Positions 26,026 to 35,544 of a stretch of 55,806 nt of DNA are shown here, one piece after another. The DNA is from Victivallales bacterium. Its GTDB lineage: Bacteria > Verrucomicrobiota > Lentisphaeria > Oligosphaerales > Oligosphaeraceae. Below the pieces are notes generated by a model. The model was not told where the DNA came from. It worked only from the letters and a program-made list of their open reading frames with translations, and searched no databases. A program made the translations under genes and the position numbers. How positions within the stretch are numbered: position 1 is the first letter of the stretch; each line of letters starts with the position of its first letter. The DNA is taken from contig JAGCSE010000115.1 in NCBI GenBank assembly GCA_017964325.1, positions 1 through 55,806 on the forward strand, in the 5' to 3' direction.

Positions 26026-26805
26026 CTATTGAAGGCAGAGGATGATGGTTTCGATGGCAAGAGCCGTTTGACGGATGGTGGCTTCAGGGGAGTCGTCGGG
26101 CTGATGCCATGCGCCGTCGCCTTTCTGTCGTGCCAGAAGGGCGGAGAGAATGTCGTGCTGCCAGTTGTCTTGTACAGAAGCGGCGGCAGTGTCGTATGCG
26201 AAAAAGGCGCGTGCGCTCCAGTAAAGTTGTTCAATGGGAGCGGTTTGCCAATCTGCGAGACGAACCTCTTGCCGCAAGGCCGAAAATGACTCCACGCTGT
26301 CTGTCGCTGTCGCGAGTTTTGCAGCTAGTTTTTGATAAGGCGCAAGACCTTGATAAAAAGAATCTTGAAATTTTGGAAGCGATTGCATCCGTCCTGCGAT
26401 GGCGTATGAATCCAATAGCCAAATACGGGCGGCGGGTGGGCAGTCCATGACGGACGGTGGCTGGAAGTCGCCTTGTTTTGCGCAGATAAGGGCGCGGATG
26501 TCAATGGCTCGCCGCCAGTCGTCCAAAGGCCTGAGATTTTGTTTCAAGAAGGCCAAAGCCAATGGAACGACGGCGGGCGGCTCTGTGGCTTTTGCGTTCA
26601 GCAAGGCGCAGGCTGCAAGGGAGGTGGCTGCAGGGTCATGATGCCATGAACCATCTGGAAATTGTTCATGGACAAGATATTGCGTTGCACGGAAGACGGA
26701 CATGGCACCTTCGAGCTGCAAAGAGGCTCCGACGGAGTCGGCATGAACCGCCATGCAGCTCAAAAGCAGAAAAAACAGAAAAGTTTCGTGCAAACGATGC
26801 AACAT
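26026..26805 (-). CDS. Secreted alpha/alpha-toroid protein (terpenoid cyclase/prenyltransferase-like fold)
   Basis: About 259 residues with a signal peptide (FLFFLLLSCMAVHADS). Two QW/DG-type turns, FPDGSWHHDPAATSLAACALL and QKGDGAWHQPDDSPEATIRQTALAI, are typical of the alpha/alpha6 toroid seen in squalene-hopene cyclases and related repeat proteins, but the length is far too short for a cyclase. It probably binds rather than cyclises. Start: ATG 26805, 15 bases after the GH10-like gene; the TTG one codon earlier is less likely. The pair is probably one transcript. Function unknown. Confidence 0.65.
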   Translation of the reverse strand: MLHRLHETFLFFLLLSCMAVHADSVGASLQLEGAMSVFRATQYLVHEQFPDGSWHHDPAATSLAACALLNAKATEPPAVVPLALAFLKQNLRPLDDWRRAIDIRALICAKQGDFQPPSVMDCPPAARIWLLDSYAIAGRMQSLPKFQDSFYQGLAPYQKLAAKLATATDSVESFSALRQEVRLADWQTAPIEQLYWSARAFFAYDTAAASVQDNWQHDILSALLARQKGDGAWHQPDDSPEATIRQTALAIETIILCLQ

Positions 26806-26820
26806 CAAGGATATAATGAA

Positions 26821-29748
26821 TTATTTTTTGATTTTGCCAGCCCATTCGATGAGTTTGGTTAGGAGGTCGTTGTCGGTGGCGTTCAAATCGGTGTCCTTAT
26901 CTCCTTTTGTGATGCCGATACCGAGTCCGCAAGCGACGTAACGACCTCGCCCGACGTTACCTACGATGATGACGGGATTGTCTTTTTCATCGACGGCGAC
27001 GACGGTTCCGTTTTTGGCGGCCTTCATTGTGGTGAAATCCACAAAAGTCGTTTCTGACGGACCTTGTGGAATGGCTCTTGCGAGAACATGGTTGCCTTTC
27101 GCCTTCCAGATGTTTCCTTGGACAGGATCTTTCGTGACATCGCCCACGATGGTGGGGGCGAGATTGAAATAACCGCGCATGCCGACGAGGGCGTGAGTCG
27201 TGATGACCGCGCCGCCTTGATCCATGAATTTCTGGAAATGTTTGGCGTTTTCATCTGATTTGAAAAGGCTGCTGTTCTGCCGCGGTTGCGGGAGGATGAT
27301 GACTTGGCAGGGCTTCAACGATTTGGGTTCGAGATTGTAAAGCGGTGCTACATCGTACAATCCGCTGTTCTGCAAGAACTTGAGGATAGGCTCCGCGCCA
27401 TACGCGTGGTCCTGCCAGACGGCGACGCGCAATTTGCCGTTGTTGGTGAATTGCGGTGGTTCGGCCATCAGTTTGCGCAATTTTGTTTCTTCTTCGCTGA
27501 GGACGGTGAACGTCTGGCAGCGTGTGAGGATGCCTTTTTCATCGGTGATTTCGAGGCGATATTTGCCAGGCAGTTCAGGCGTGAATTTGCAGATGATGCT
27601 TTTCCTGACGCGTTTGTATTGGATTTTCGGCTGTTCCGCCAGAAGATATCCGTCTTTCAGGAGGCGGGGGCGCAAGTTCTTGGGAAGATTTGTCTTAGGT
27701 GGGAATTGCGCCGTGATGTGGATTTGCTCGCCGATTGGGAAGATGTCTTTTGTCTTGAATTGCTTGCTTGCTGCAAATGAATATCTTGCATAGACGGAAT
27801 GATGCGGGAGAAGTTCTCCTGCTGGTTCGCGTGTGACGCTTTCCTTCAGAAGCGGGAGGAAGCGTGTCGCGAAGCGGGAGTCATGTTGGAAGCAAATGAA
27901 ACCATCTGCACCAAAACGTCTTACGGCGTCGATTTGCTCTGCTGTCTTGGCGGGATTGGAATGTTCATACGTGCCGATGCCTGCATAAAGCGGCATTCTG
28001 GCGGCAGTTGCGGCGGTTTGGGATTTCACGAGGCGTTCGATGAACGCTGTGTCTTCCTTCGTGTAATCCATGGGGCAGACGAAATCAAGCCAGCCGTTTT
28101 TGATCCACGTGATGGCGGATTGTGCGATGGATTCAGGGGAGGATTCCCAGTTGGTATAGACGGCGGCGGAAATCTTGATGTCGGGGCGGATGGCCTTGGC
28201 TTGCTTATGGACGGCTTCCACGAGGCGGTTGATGTTGCCGCGGCGCCATTCGTTGAATTTTGAACGGAGCTTACCGCCTGGTTGGCAGGATTTTGGCCAG
28301 TCTTCGACCTTCTTGCCGAGGAACTTTTCGAATGCGTCGCGAGCTGAGTCTGAAAAGTCTCCTGCGGAGCTTGGATCAGGATAGCGGATGTAGTCGAAAT
28401 GGATGCCATCGACGGGATATTTGCGGACGATTTCCAAAAACGCATCTATTTCCATCTGAAGATTTTCCTGAATGTGCGGCGCGAGGAATTTCGAGTCTTT
28501 TCCATGGATGGTGACCTGTGTTCGTTTGGCTTTCTGCATTTCCTCGACGAGGGCGGAAGGCGTGTGGCTGCCCATGTTCCAGCAGACTTTCCAGACGTGC
28601 ATTTCGACGCCGTATTTACGGCATGCCTCCAGGCAGAGCTTGATTTGGTCGCCGCGTGTGGCGACGCTGGGGTGGCGCGGCAGGACATCGCTTTCATAAT
28701 CTGCGACATAGCCCCAGAGCATATTCGGGAAGACAGTATTGAACCCATTGTCCGCTAGATACTTAATGGTCCTGTCCCACCCCCAGTCTCGGATGCCGTA
28801 GGGGGAATGAATCCAGACACCGCGCAGTTCGTTGGGGCGTGGCGGGAAGGAGAGGGCGTAGGCGGATTTGATGTCATTGTCGGCTTGTTGCGCCTTTTGG
28901 ATGGCGTCGTTGTATTTCTTCTCTTTTTGGAGGGCGAGTGCTTCATCGTAGAGTTTTCGTGCATTGAAGGCGGTCTGCCTGGCCTTTTCCGTGCCGTCGG
29001 TTGTGATGCGGAGGTAAAGTTCGTTGAAGCTCTTGGCGTTCCCATAGACGCCTGCGTTGTCGATGGTTTTTTTGGCGGCTTTTTCCCAGACTTCGGGAAT
29101 CACGTGGCCGACAACTGCGAGGAAGAAGCGTGCTCCGTCGCTGGGGGATTGGTTCAGATAAGTGTGTGCGAAGGCGGCTCCGTGTGGGCTGAGCGTGACG
29201 GCGTTGTATCCTAAGTCCTTGCCGTCCTTATCGATCCAACGGCCAATGACTTTGACTTTCGAGCCTGGTTTGGGGACTGGATGGTTGATGTTCCATGATC
29301 CCTGTGTCATGGTGTCAGGAAGTCCGACGAGAAGCGACGGATTGAATTTGATGCCTGTCGGCGAACCGAGCTTCGATGGCGGAATATATTCAGTTTTTTG
29401 CAAATCAAGAAGTTCCGCAAGGCGGACATCACTGGAGTAGAACGTCATGATTTGGCCGCCGTTTTTGACGAACGTTTCTATTACAAGGTAGTCTTTATCC
29501 AAGAGGGGGGCGTTGTAGGGGAAGATGGCCAGCTTGACGCCGTTGAGCTTCTGGGCGGTGATGGCATTGTCCGGAATGACAACCGTTGTGACGCCGAGAG
29601 ATGCGATGCATGAACGGATGCGTTCGGTTTGGCTTTCCATTTCACCGGCTCCCGGGCTGTCCTGTCGAACGGTGCCTTTGATGATGGCGACCTGCTGAGC
29701 CGAGGCCGCGAATGATAGGATGATCAGAAGCGCAAGAATTTTTTTCAT
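26821..29748 (-). CDS. Secreted family 10-like glycosyl hydrolase (DUF187/GHL10) with flanking amidotransferase-like domains
   Basis: A 975-residue protein starting MKKILALLIILSFAASAQQ, a clear signal peptide; this decides the start over an ORF extending 30 codons further. Residues 18-160 resemble a class I amidotransferase/ThuA-like fold (GQIMTFYSSDVRLAELL). About 305-640 is the GHL10 barrel: RPNELRGVWIHSP, VEMHVWKVCWNMG, YPVDGIHFDYIRYPDP, IKISAAVYTNW, LDFVCPMDYTKED. The C-terminal 200 residues return to a ThuA-like fold (FMDQGGAVITTHALVGMRGYF). The substrate is unknown; related YngK/DigH-type proteins include one acting on denuded peptidoglycan, so both plant/host glycan and peptidoglycan are candidates. 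It is transcribed with the toroid protein. Confidence 0.82.
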   Translation of the reverse strand: MKKILALLIILSFAASAQQVAIIKGTVRQDSPGAGEMESQTERIRSCIASLGVTTVVIPDNAITAQKLNGVKLAIFPYNAPLLDKDYLVIETFVKNGGQIMTFYSSDVRLAELLDLQKTEYIPPSKLGSPTGIKFNPSLLVGLPDTMTQGSWNINHPVPKPGSKVKVIGRWIDKDGKDLGYNAVTLSPHGAAFAHTYLNQSPSDGARFFLAVVGHVIPEVWEKAAKKTIDNAGVYGNAKSFNELYLRITTDGTEKARQTAFNARKLYDEALALQKEKKYNDAIQKAQQADNDIKSAYALSFPPRPNELRGVWIHSPYGIRDWGWDRTIKYLADNGFNTVFPNMLWGYVADYESDVLPRHPSVATRGDQIKLCLEACRKYGVEMHVWKVCWNMGSHTPSALVEEMQKAKRTQVTIHGKDSKFLAPHIQENLQMEIDAFLEIVRKYPVDGIHFDYIRYPDPSSAGDFSDSARDAFEKFLGKKVEDWPKSCQPGGKLRSKFNEWRRGNINRLVEAVHKQAKAIRPDIKISAAVYTNWESSPESIAQSAITWIKNGWLDFVCPMDYTKEDTAFIERLVKSQTAATAARMPLYAGIGTYEHSNPAKTAEQIDAVRRFGADGFICFQHDSRFATRFLPLLKESVTREPAGELLPHHSVYARYSFAASKQFKTKDIFPIGEQIHITAQFPPKTNLPKNLRPRLLKDGYLLAEQPKIQYKRVRKSIICKFTPELPGKYRLEITDEKGILTRCQTFTVLSEEETKLRKLMAEPPQFTNNGKLRVAVWQDHAYGAEPILKFLQNSGLYDVAPLYNLEPKSLKPCQVIILPQPRQNSSLFKSDENAKHFQKFMDQGGAVITTHALVGMRGYFNLAPTIVGDVTKDPVQGNIWKAKGNHVLARAIPQGPSETTFVDFTTMKAAKNGTVVAVDEKDNPVIIVGNVGRGRYVACGLGIGITKGDKDTDLNATDNDLLTKLIEWAGKIKK

Positions 29749-29792
29749 GTTTGAAACCTTGTGTTTATTAGGGGACGAAAAGATTGAGTCAA

Positions 29793-29836
29793 CTCTATAA
29801 TATAGAGGATTTTTGATGATAAACAAGGAGTGTGTC
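29793..29836 (-). promoter_or_regulatory. Candidate promoter of the GH10-like gene, with ctctataatatagag palindrome
   Basis: On the minus strand a TTGTTT element precedes TATATT/TATTAT by 16-18 bases. The -10 region is a 15-base palindrome (29793-29807). The same ctataatatag core occurs at 37546-37556 before another minus-strand gene. Confidence 0.4.
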
Positions 29837-30006
29837 AAAAGTCATCAAGAATCATAATAATTGATTATGATTCTGCATTATTCTGAAAAATGATGAAAAA
29901 TAAAATTTGCTTTTTTGAAGATTTAATTTATTTTAAATATTCCAAACAATATTTTCAAGAAATTCATAAAAAATCAGTAAAAAGAATCAAAAAAGGAGTA
30001 CATGGC

Positions 30007-30711
30007 ATGAAGAATGAAAAAAAGTTTACGCTTGTGGAATTAATTGTGGTGATTGGCGTCATAGGAATTCTGGCGGCGATGTTGCTGCCAGCCGTCAGCA
30101 AGGCGCATCAAATGGGGCAACAAGTACAATGCCTCAACAACGAGAAGCAGATTGGTGCTGCCATGCAGATGTATGTGCAAGACAATAAGTTGTATTTGAT
30201 GCCTGGATACAGCAGGGATATTTATGAACATGGCGGGACGAATTGGACACGCTTCATTTACAAGTATTTGCAGGAAACTCGAGCCTTGGACTGTCCGACG
30301 AGTCCCGACGGTCCGCCCCCAGAAACGAAGGAGGGATTTCACTTGTATGACGGAAATTATGGATGGAATTTTGATGGGATGAATGGCACGAACGGCACGT
30401 TGTACGGCCATGTGACGAATCCGAGCAAGGGATATTTGTTTTTTGACAGCGGCGACCAATGCGTGACGGTGGGGGTGAATACATGGGACAATCTGATGGA
30501 GGAATTGGATTTGGATTGGGACAGCCGTCAGGAGGGGGCGAACCGACATCAGAACCGCCTGTTGATCTTCTATGTCGATGGTCATGTGGAACAGCGGTCG
30601 TTGCAGACATTTCTGTCTTGTCCGAACAAAAGCAACCAAGCTCCATGGTATGTGGATTGGGAAGAAGGCGAACTGAAGATGGGGACTATTCTGTATCCGA
30701 ACAGAAATTGA
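30007..30711 (+). CDS. Prepilin-type N-terminal methylation / DUF1559-like protein
   Basis: A 234-residue pseudopilin-like protein. The class III signal is KFTLVELIVVIGVIG (residues 6-20), with Lys before the processed Phe rather than Gly, as is usual in Lentisphaerota copies. After the helix comes CLNNEKQIGAAMQMYVQDN, and near the end the His-x(n)-DGH motif (NRHQNRLLIFYVDGHVEQ) that marks DUF1559-type proteins. Start: ATG 30007, with AGGAG about 8 bases upstream; the longer frame beginning at 29890 is AT-rich and improbable. Such genes exist in tens to hundreds per genome in this phylum and are usually not true pilins. It sits beside a sialidase gene. Confidence 0.9.
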   Translation: MKNEKKFTLVELIVVIGVIGILAAMLLPAVSKAHQMGQQVQCLNNEKQIGAAMQMYVQDNKLYLMPGYSRDIYEHGGTNWTRFIYKYLQETRALDCPTSPDGPPPETKEGFHLYDGNYGWNFDGMNGTNGTLYGHVTNPSKGYLFFDSGDQCVTVGVNTWDNLMEELDLDWDSRQEGANRHQNRLLIFYVDGHVEQRSLQTFLSCPNKSNQAPWYVDWEEGELKMGTILYPNRN

Positions 30712-30862
30712 TTGTGGCATCTGGAAATCTAGTGATACAATTATAAAAATACTTGAATGAATACAAAAAGGGAGTATGATAAAGAATGGTTGCAGACATA
30801 TTGGCATAAAGAATGGTTGTACATTTGCAAGTATATGAAAACGAGTAAATTGGAGTAAAGAC

Positions 30863-31978
30863 ATGATGAATTCGATTACCAATCTCTTTCACGGTGACGG
30901 CAATCCGCGCAATTCGGAAGGCGCGTTTGTGGAATTGAAGGACGGGCGGATTCTGTTCGCTTATACGCGTTACAAGGGAGGCAGCTGGGCGGATGCGGCC
31001 ACGGCGGACATCGTCGGGCGGACGTCTTCGGACGGCGGTCGCACGTGGGGCGATTGGAAATTGATTTTCGCTAACAGGGCGCAGAATGTGATGAGTGTGT
31101 CGCTACTACGGCTACAGGACGGGCGAATCGCACTTATCTTCCTGGAAAAGAGCTGGTTGGAGAGGATTCCAAAGCTCCGTAGGAATGTGCAGGACAAGGG
31201 GATACTGGACTGCCGCCCATGGATCAGCTATTCGTCCGATGAGGGCGAAACATGGACGGAACCCGTTGATGTCTGCGAATATCCGCCGATTTACATCGTC
31301 GTGAACAACGACCGTCTCGTGCAGTTGTCGAATGGCAGGCTGATTTTGCCGATGGCGATTCACCACAAGACGAGTCCGACCATTAAAGACGATCAGGTGT
31401 TGGGCGAGAGCAACCACGCCCGTTCGGAGACGTTCTTCTTCCTTTCGGACGATGGCGGCGCGAATTGGCGTGAAGCGAAGCAATGCTGCTATCCACCGCA
31501 ATGGCTGACATCTGGATTGCGCGAACCAGGCGTTGTGGAACTGAAGGATGGTCGTGTGATGGCGTGGTTTAGGACAAATGCGGACCATCAGTACAAGGCG
31601 TTCTCCACCGACGGTGGCGAGAGCTGGACGGCGGCCGTGCCCGCGCCTGAATTTCCGTCCAATGAGTCGCCGTTGTCCATCAAACGCGATCCTGCAAGTG
31701 GCGATTTGGTCGCTGTTTGGAGCGATTTGGATCCGCGTTGGGGTATCAAGCCGACGCCTGAAAGTTGGAGTCGGACACCGCTGGTCATCGCCCGCAGTTC
31801 GGACGACGGCAAGACATGGCATGACCACCGTGTTCTCGAAGGGGCGCCTGACCATGGCTTCTGCTACATCGCCATGTTGTTCGTACAAGGTGGTTTACTG
31901 CTGGCCTACTGCTGTGGCGGCGGCAAGGAAAGCGCTGTCTTGCAGGATTTGCGGATCAGAAGGATTGAATGGAAATGA
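30863..31978 (+). CDS. Sialidase / BNR-repeat family exo-glycosidase
   Basis: A 371-residue six-bladed propeller protein. Five Asp-box motifs are visible: SSDGGRTW, SSDEGETW, SDDGGANW, STDGGESW and SSDDGKTW. RNSEGAFVELKDGRILFAYTR opens the first blade. No signal peptide is present, so cytoplasmic action on imported sialo-sugars is expected, or another exo-glycosidase activity, since many such GH33-like proteins are not true sialidases. GGAG lies 7 bases before ATG 30863. An AT-rich restriction-modification pair begins immediately downstream. Confidence 0.85.
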   Translation: MMNSITNLFHGDGNPRNSEGAFVELKDGRILFAYTRYKGGSWADAATADIVGRTSSDGGRTWGDWKLIFANRAQNVMSVSLLRLQDGRIALIFLEKSWLERIPKLRRNVQDKGILDCRPWISYSSDEGETWTEPVDVCEYPPIYIVVNNDRLVQLSNGRLILPMAIHHKTSPTIKDDQVLGESNHARSETFFFLSDDGGANWREAKQCCYPPQWLTSGLREPGVVELKDGRVMAWFRTNADHQYKAFSTDGGESWTAAVPAPEFPSNESPLSIKRDPASGDLVAVWSDLDPRWGIKPTPESWSRTPLVIARSSDDGKTWHDHRVLEGAPDHGFCYIAMLFVQGGLLLAYCCGGGKESAVLQDLRIRRIEWK

Positions 31979-32023
31979 TGCTTGTTTTTATATAGATATT
32001 ATATTTATTATTTTAATAATCGA

Positions 32024-33109
32024 ATGTCAATATATCATCAACATTCTTGTCTAGATTTTTTTGCCGGTAGTGGATTGGTGTCTTATGCACTACGTGAGCA
32101 CTTCGTAACATTATGGGCAAATGATATTTCTCCGCAAAAAGCACGAGTTTTTCGTGCGAATCATTCCAAAACACCATTTGAGTTAGAAGATATAGCAAAA
32201 ATTTCAGGTTCAAGATTACCTAAAACAGTTTTGTCATGGGGATCGTTTCCATGTCAGGATTTGTCGTTAGCAGGAAAAATGAGCGGATTGGATGGAGAGC
32301 GAAGCGGACTGTTTTATGAATGGATACGGGTGATGGATGAAATGCCAACACCTCCACCAATTGCAGTTGCTGAAAATGTTTCTGGACTTGTTTCTGCTGC
32401 TGGCGGAGACAATTATCGTCGAATACATCATGAACTTGTTAAACGTGGTTATCATGTTGGTGCGGTCATGCTTGACGCTTCTGATTGGTTACCTCAATCA
32501 CGTAAGCGTGTGTTTGTCATAGCAGTTAATTCTTCAATTGATATTTCAACTTTTATATCATCCAAGCCATCTTGGTGCCATCCATATCCAATTCAAAAAG
32601 TGGCTAAAGGATTGGATGGGTGGGTATGGTGGAATTTACCGCGTCCTACACAACGGAAGATAGATTTGAATGATATTATTGATTGGGATGCTCCATATGA
32701 TGATGAAAAGCGGTGCGAACATATCCTTTCTTTGCTTGCATTGCCTGTAAAAGAAAGAATTATAGCAGAATCCAAAGGAAAAAGATTGGCTTTCCCTGCG
32801 TATAAAAGAACACGAAATCATAAGCAAGTGCTTGAGGTAAGGTTTGATGGTATTGCAGGTTGTCTTCGTACTCCTAACGGAGGTAGTAGTAGGCAAAACA
32901 TTGTTATCGCTGATGGCGGAGTTCTTCGGACCCGACTTCTAACAGTTCGAGAGGCTGCTCGTCTTATGGGAGCACCGGATAGCTATGAATTGCCTGGAAA
33001 TTATAATGATGGTTATCGTGCCATGGGTGATGCTGTTGCTGTTCCTGTAGCGAGCTTTCTTGCTAAAGAACTTCTTGCGCCACTTGCGGACAGGAGGATG
33101 GGATTATGA
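32024..33109 (+). CDS. DNA (cytosine-5-)-methyltransferase of a restriction-modification system
   Basis: A 361-residue m5C methyltransferase. Motif I LDFFAGSGLVSYAL, motif IV GSFPCQDLSLAGK with nucleophile Cys77, motif VI AVAENVSG, motif VIII QSRKRVFVIAV, motif IX LTVREAARLMGAP and motif X GYRAMGDAVAVPV are all present, so it should be active. The target recognition region between VIII and IX is unlike any I can name. Start: ATG 32024; the earlier one at 31982 adds AT-rich leader codons. The stop overlaps the next start as ATGA. Base composition is clearly more AT-rich than the neighbours, suggesting transfer. Confidence 0.95.
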   Translation: MSIYHQHSCLDFFAGSGLVSYALREHFVTLWANDISPQKARVFRANHSKTPFELEDIAKISGSRLPKTVLSWGSFPCQDLSLAGKMSGLDGERSGLFYEWIRVMDEMPTPPPIAVAENVSGLVSAAGGDNYRRIHHELVKRGYHVGAVMLDASDWLPQSRKRVFVIAVNSSIDISTFISSKPSWCHPYPIQKVAKGLDGWVWWNLPRPTQRKIDLNDIIDWDAPYDDEKRCEHILSLLALPVKERIIAESKGKRLAFPAYKRTRNHKQVLEVRFDGIAGCLRTPNGGSSRQNIVIADGGVLRTRLLTVREAARLMGAPDSYELPGNYNDGYRAMGDAVAVPVASFLAKELLAPLADRRMGL

Positions 33110-34035
33110 CTGATAACGTAATTGAAACAAAACTTTATAATTTTATGCACACGCATAAAATGGTAAATAAAGGAGCTTTGTGTGTCGCGCTTGTTGTTTC
33201 ACGATATGCCAGGGAAAATGGCCTGCCTTTCTCGCCTAATGTTATGCTTACTGAAAAGCAAGGACAAGTTCGAGGCCTGAGTAAAGGAAATGTGCAGGCA
33301 ATTCTAAAAGAATATGGTATTACGCGCATACTTGCTGAGGAAGGTGGACGGACATCACGCGGTTCAATTGGCAATATGCAGATTTATGTCAAGTTTCTTC
33401 ATGATAACAACTTCACAAAAGATGATTTGGACATAATAGAGGTGTGGTGGGTAAAACAAATTAGACAATTTTTTGCAGGTAAACCTTTCATTTTTCATTT
33501 GGATATCGGAAAATCCATACGTACGGCAATTCGTGATTTGATGGCACAGGCTATCAAAAGAGAAAGTGAACAGCCAGGAAATCATATTATTGGGACAGTT
33601 ATGCAACATCTTGTTGGAGCAAAACTATCACTTATTCTTCCAGAACCGCCAGAAATGCATGGAGCTTCTGTTGCTGATGCCGTGTCTGCGCGTGATGGTG
33701 ATTTCACAGTGGAAGATGTTGTCATACATGTAACATCTGCCCCTTCTGAAGCATTGATTCGTAAATGCGGAGACAATCTTGGCAAGGGGATTCGTCCAAT
33801 GATCATTACAACATATCGTGGTGTTATAGTAGCTGAACAACTAGCTCAAAATGCTGGTTTGGAAAATCGGATTGATGTTTTCGATATTGAGCAATTTGTT
33901 GCAAGCAATCTGTATGAACTAGGCAAATTTAAAAAAGATGAACGTCGTAATACGGCTGAAAAACTCATAACTACGTATAATCATATTATTGATAGCTGTG
34001 AGACTGATCCAAGTCTAAAAATCTCAATGGATTAA
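33106..34035 (+). CDS. DUF4928 family protein, predicted restriction endonuclease partner
   Basis: A 309-residue protein matching the DUF4928 family, which I know as the usual neighbour of m5C methyltransferases. Seen: NKGALCVALVVSRYARENGLP, a stretch around ILAEEGGRTSRGSIGNM, FFAGKPFIFHLDIGKSIR, QHLVGAKLSL, and GDFTVEDVVIHVTSAPSE, where a PD-(D/E)XK-type active site may lie. It overlaps the methyltransferase by four bases (ATGA), implying translational coupling. It has the same AT-rich composition as its partner. Recognition sequence unknown. Confidence 0.85.
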   Translation: MTDNVIETKLYNFMHTHKMVNKGALCVALVVSRYARENGLPFSPNVMLTEKQGQVRGLSKGNVQAILKEYGITRILAEEGGRTSRGSIGNMQIYVKFLHDNNFTKDDLDIIEVWWVKQIRQFFAGKPFIFHLDIGKSIRTAIRDLMAQAIKRESEQPGNHIIGTVMQHLVGAKLSLILPEPPEMHGASVADAVSARDGDFTVEDVVIHVTSAPSEALIRKCGDNLGKGIRPMIITTYRGVIVAEQLAQNAGLENRIDVFDIEQFVASNLYELGKFKKDERRNTAEKLITTYNHIIDSCETDPSLKISMD

Positions 34036-34073
34036 TTATTTAGAATATTCAAAATCAATTTGTCACTCATTAT

Positions 34074-35492
34074 ATGAATCCACGACCGAATATCCTGTTG
34101 ATTATGGCGGATCAGTTGCGGCGCGATGCGGTTGGCATCAATCGCCCAGATTTTGCGCATACGCCGCATCTGGATCAGTTGGCGAGCGAAAGCATCAATT
34201 TCACGCACGCGTACACGTCGTGTCCGTCCTGCATAGCAGCCCGCGCGTCGTTGATGACAGGATTAAAGCCGTCACGCCATGGCTTTACAGGATATGACGC
34301 GAATATGGAATGGCATTATCCCGTCACGTTGGCGGGAACGTTGGCGCAATCGGGTTACCATACGCAATGCGTTGGCAAAATGCACGTGGAGCCTGCCCGT
34401 GCGCTGATGGGCTTCCACAACGTGGTGCTGCATGACGGCTTCCTGCATGACAAACGCCGTAAGTATCGTGATCCCATTGAGTACGATGATTATCTGCCGG
34501 ACATTCGGCGGGAACTCGGCCCGACAGCGGACATCATGGACGACGGTCCAGGCTGCAACGGCTATGCCGTCCGCTGCTGGCCGTGGGATGAACGTTTGCA
34601 TCCCACGGCGTGGGTGACATCCAAGAGCATCGAATTTCTGCGCCGCCGCGATCCGACAAAGCCTTTCTTTCTGAAAGTGTCGTACCATCGGCCACATACG
34701 CCATACGACCCGCCGCCGTCGTTTTTCTCCATGTACGAAGGACGTCCCATGCCGCCGCCCGTCCCAAGCGATTGGTCGGGATTCCTTTCTGCCTACACAG
34801 GATTGGACTGCCCGATTCCGCGCGAGCCGTTTTTCATCGAACGTGCGAGGCGCGCATATTGCGCACTGGTCACGCAGATTGATTTCGAGCTCAACAGGCT
34901 TTTTACGGAACTTCTTGATTTGAAATTACTTGAGAATACGGTCATATTGTTTTTGTCTGACCATGGCGATATGTTATACGATCATGGGACGGTGCGCAAG
35001 TCATTGCCATTCGAGGCATCGGCGGGAATTCCGCTGTTCATGCGCCTTCCGCAATCGCTTGGATTCCAAGGAGCTGGGACGGTCGATACACGGTTAGTGG
35101 AGTTGCGAGACATCTTCCCGACTGTTTGCGCACTGTGCGGGCTTGAGATTCCGCAAGATATTGATGGAATGAATCTTATGGATTCACAGACATCTCGTGA
35201 GTATCTGCACGGCGAGCATACGCAGGGAGGCCTTTCGAATCAATGGCTGACTGACGGCGTGGAGAAGTACTGCTGGTTCAGCCAGACGGGGCGCGAGTTG
35301 CTGTTTGATTTGTCAACGGATCCGCAAGAGCTTCATGATCTATCATCGGAGCGTCCAGAACGTATCATCTTCTGGCGCAAACGTTTGACTGCGGAATTGA
35401 CAGGTCGTCCCGAAGGCTATGTGGAAGACGGACGGCTGTTGGTGGGGCGCAAGCCGATGTCATCGCTTCCATGGGCCGGGAAAGGATGCTGA
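34074..35492 (+). CDS. Sulfatase family protein
   Basis: A 472-residue type I sulfatase releasing sulfate from a sulfated sugar or other ester. Metal ligands start in LLIMADQLRRDAV (Asp13). The formylglycine site is Cys53-Ile-Ala-Ala-Arg57, the C-x-A-x-R form, which needs maturation to formylglycine by an enzyme not seen in this window. Further signatures are CVGKMH, YHRPHTPYDPP and LFLSDHGDMLYDHG. There is no signal peptide, so cytoplasmic action is likely, consistent with imported sulfated oligosaccharides. It lies just after the R-M pair and regains the normal base composition. Confidence 0.93.
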   Translation: MNPRPNILLIMADQLRRDAVGINRPDFAHTPHLDQLASESINFTHAYTSCPSCIAARASLMTGLKPSRHGFTGYDANMEWHYPVTLAGTLAQSGYHTQCVGKMHVEPARALMGFHNVVLHDGFLHDKRRKYRDPIEYDDYLPDIRRELGPTADIMDDGPGCNGYAVRCWPWDERLHPTAWVTSKSIEFLRRRDPTKPFFLKVSYHRPHTPYDPPPSFFSMYEGRPMPPPVPSDWSGFLSAYTGLDCPIPREPFFIERARRAYCALVTQIDFELNRLFTELLDLKLLENTVILFLSDHGDMLYDHGTVRKSLPFEASAGIPLFMRLPQSLGFQGAGTVDTRLVELRDIFPTVCALCGLEIPQDIDGMNLMDSQTSREYLHGEHTQGGLSNQWLTDGVEKYCWFSQTGRELLFDLSTDPQELHDLSSERPERIIFWRKRLTAELTGRPEGYVEDGRLLVGRKPMSSLPWAGKGC

Positions 35493-35544
35493 AAAAAATA
35501 TGGAACAGATGTGTGAAATTTCGAAAAGATATTCTGGGTGATTA

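Noticed and set aside
29890..30006. N-terminal extension of the prepilin-like protein
   Set aside because: AT-rich codons with no prepilin leader character; a good AGGAG site precedes ATG 30007.
33106..34035. DUF4928 gene as a toxin of a toxin-antitoxin pair
   Set aside because: Size, motifs and overlap with a DNA methyltransferase fit a restriction enzyme partner better.
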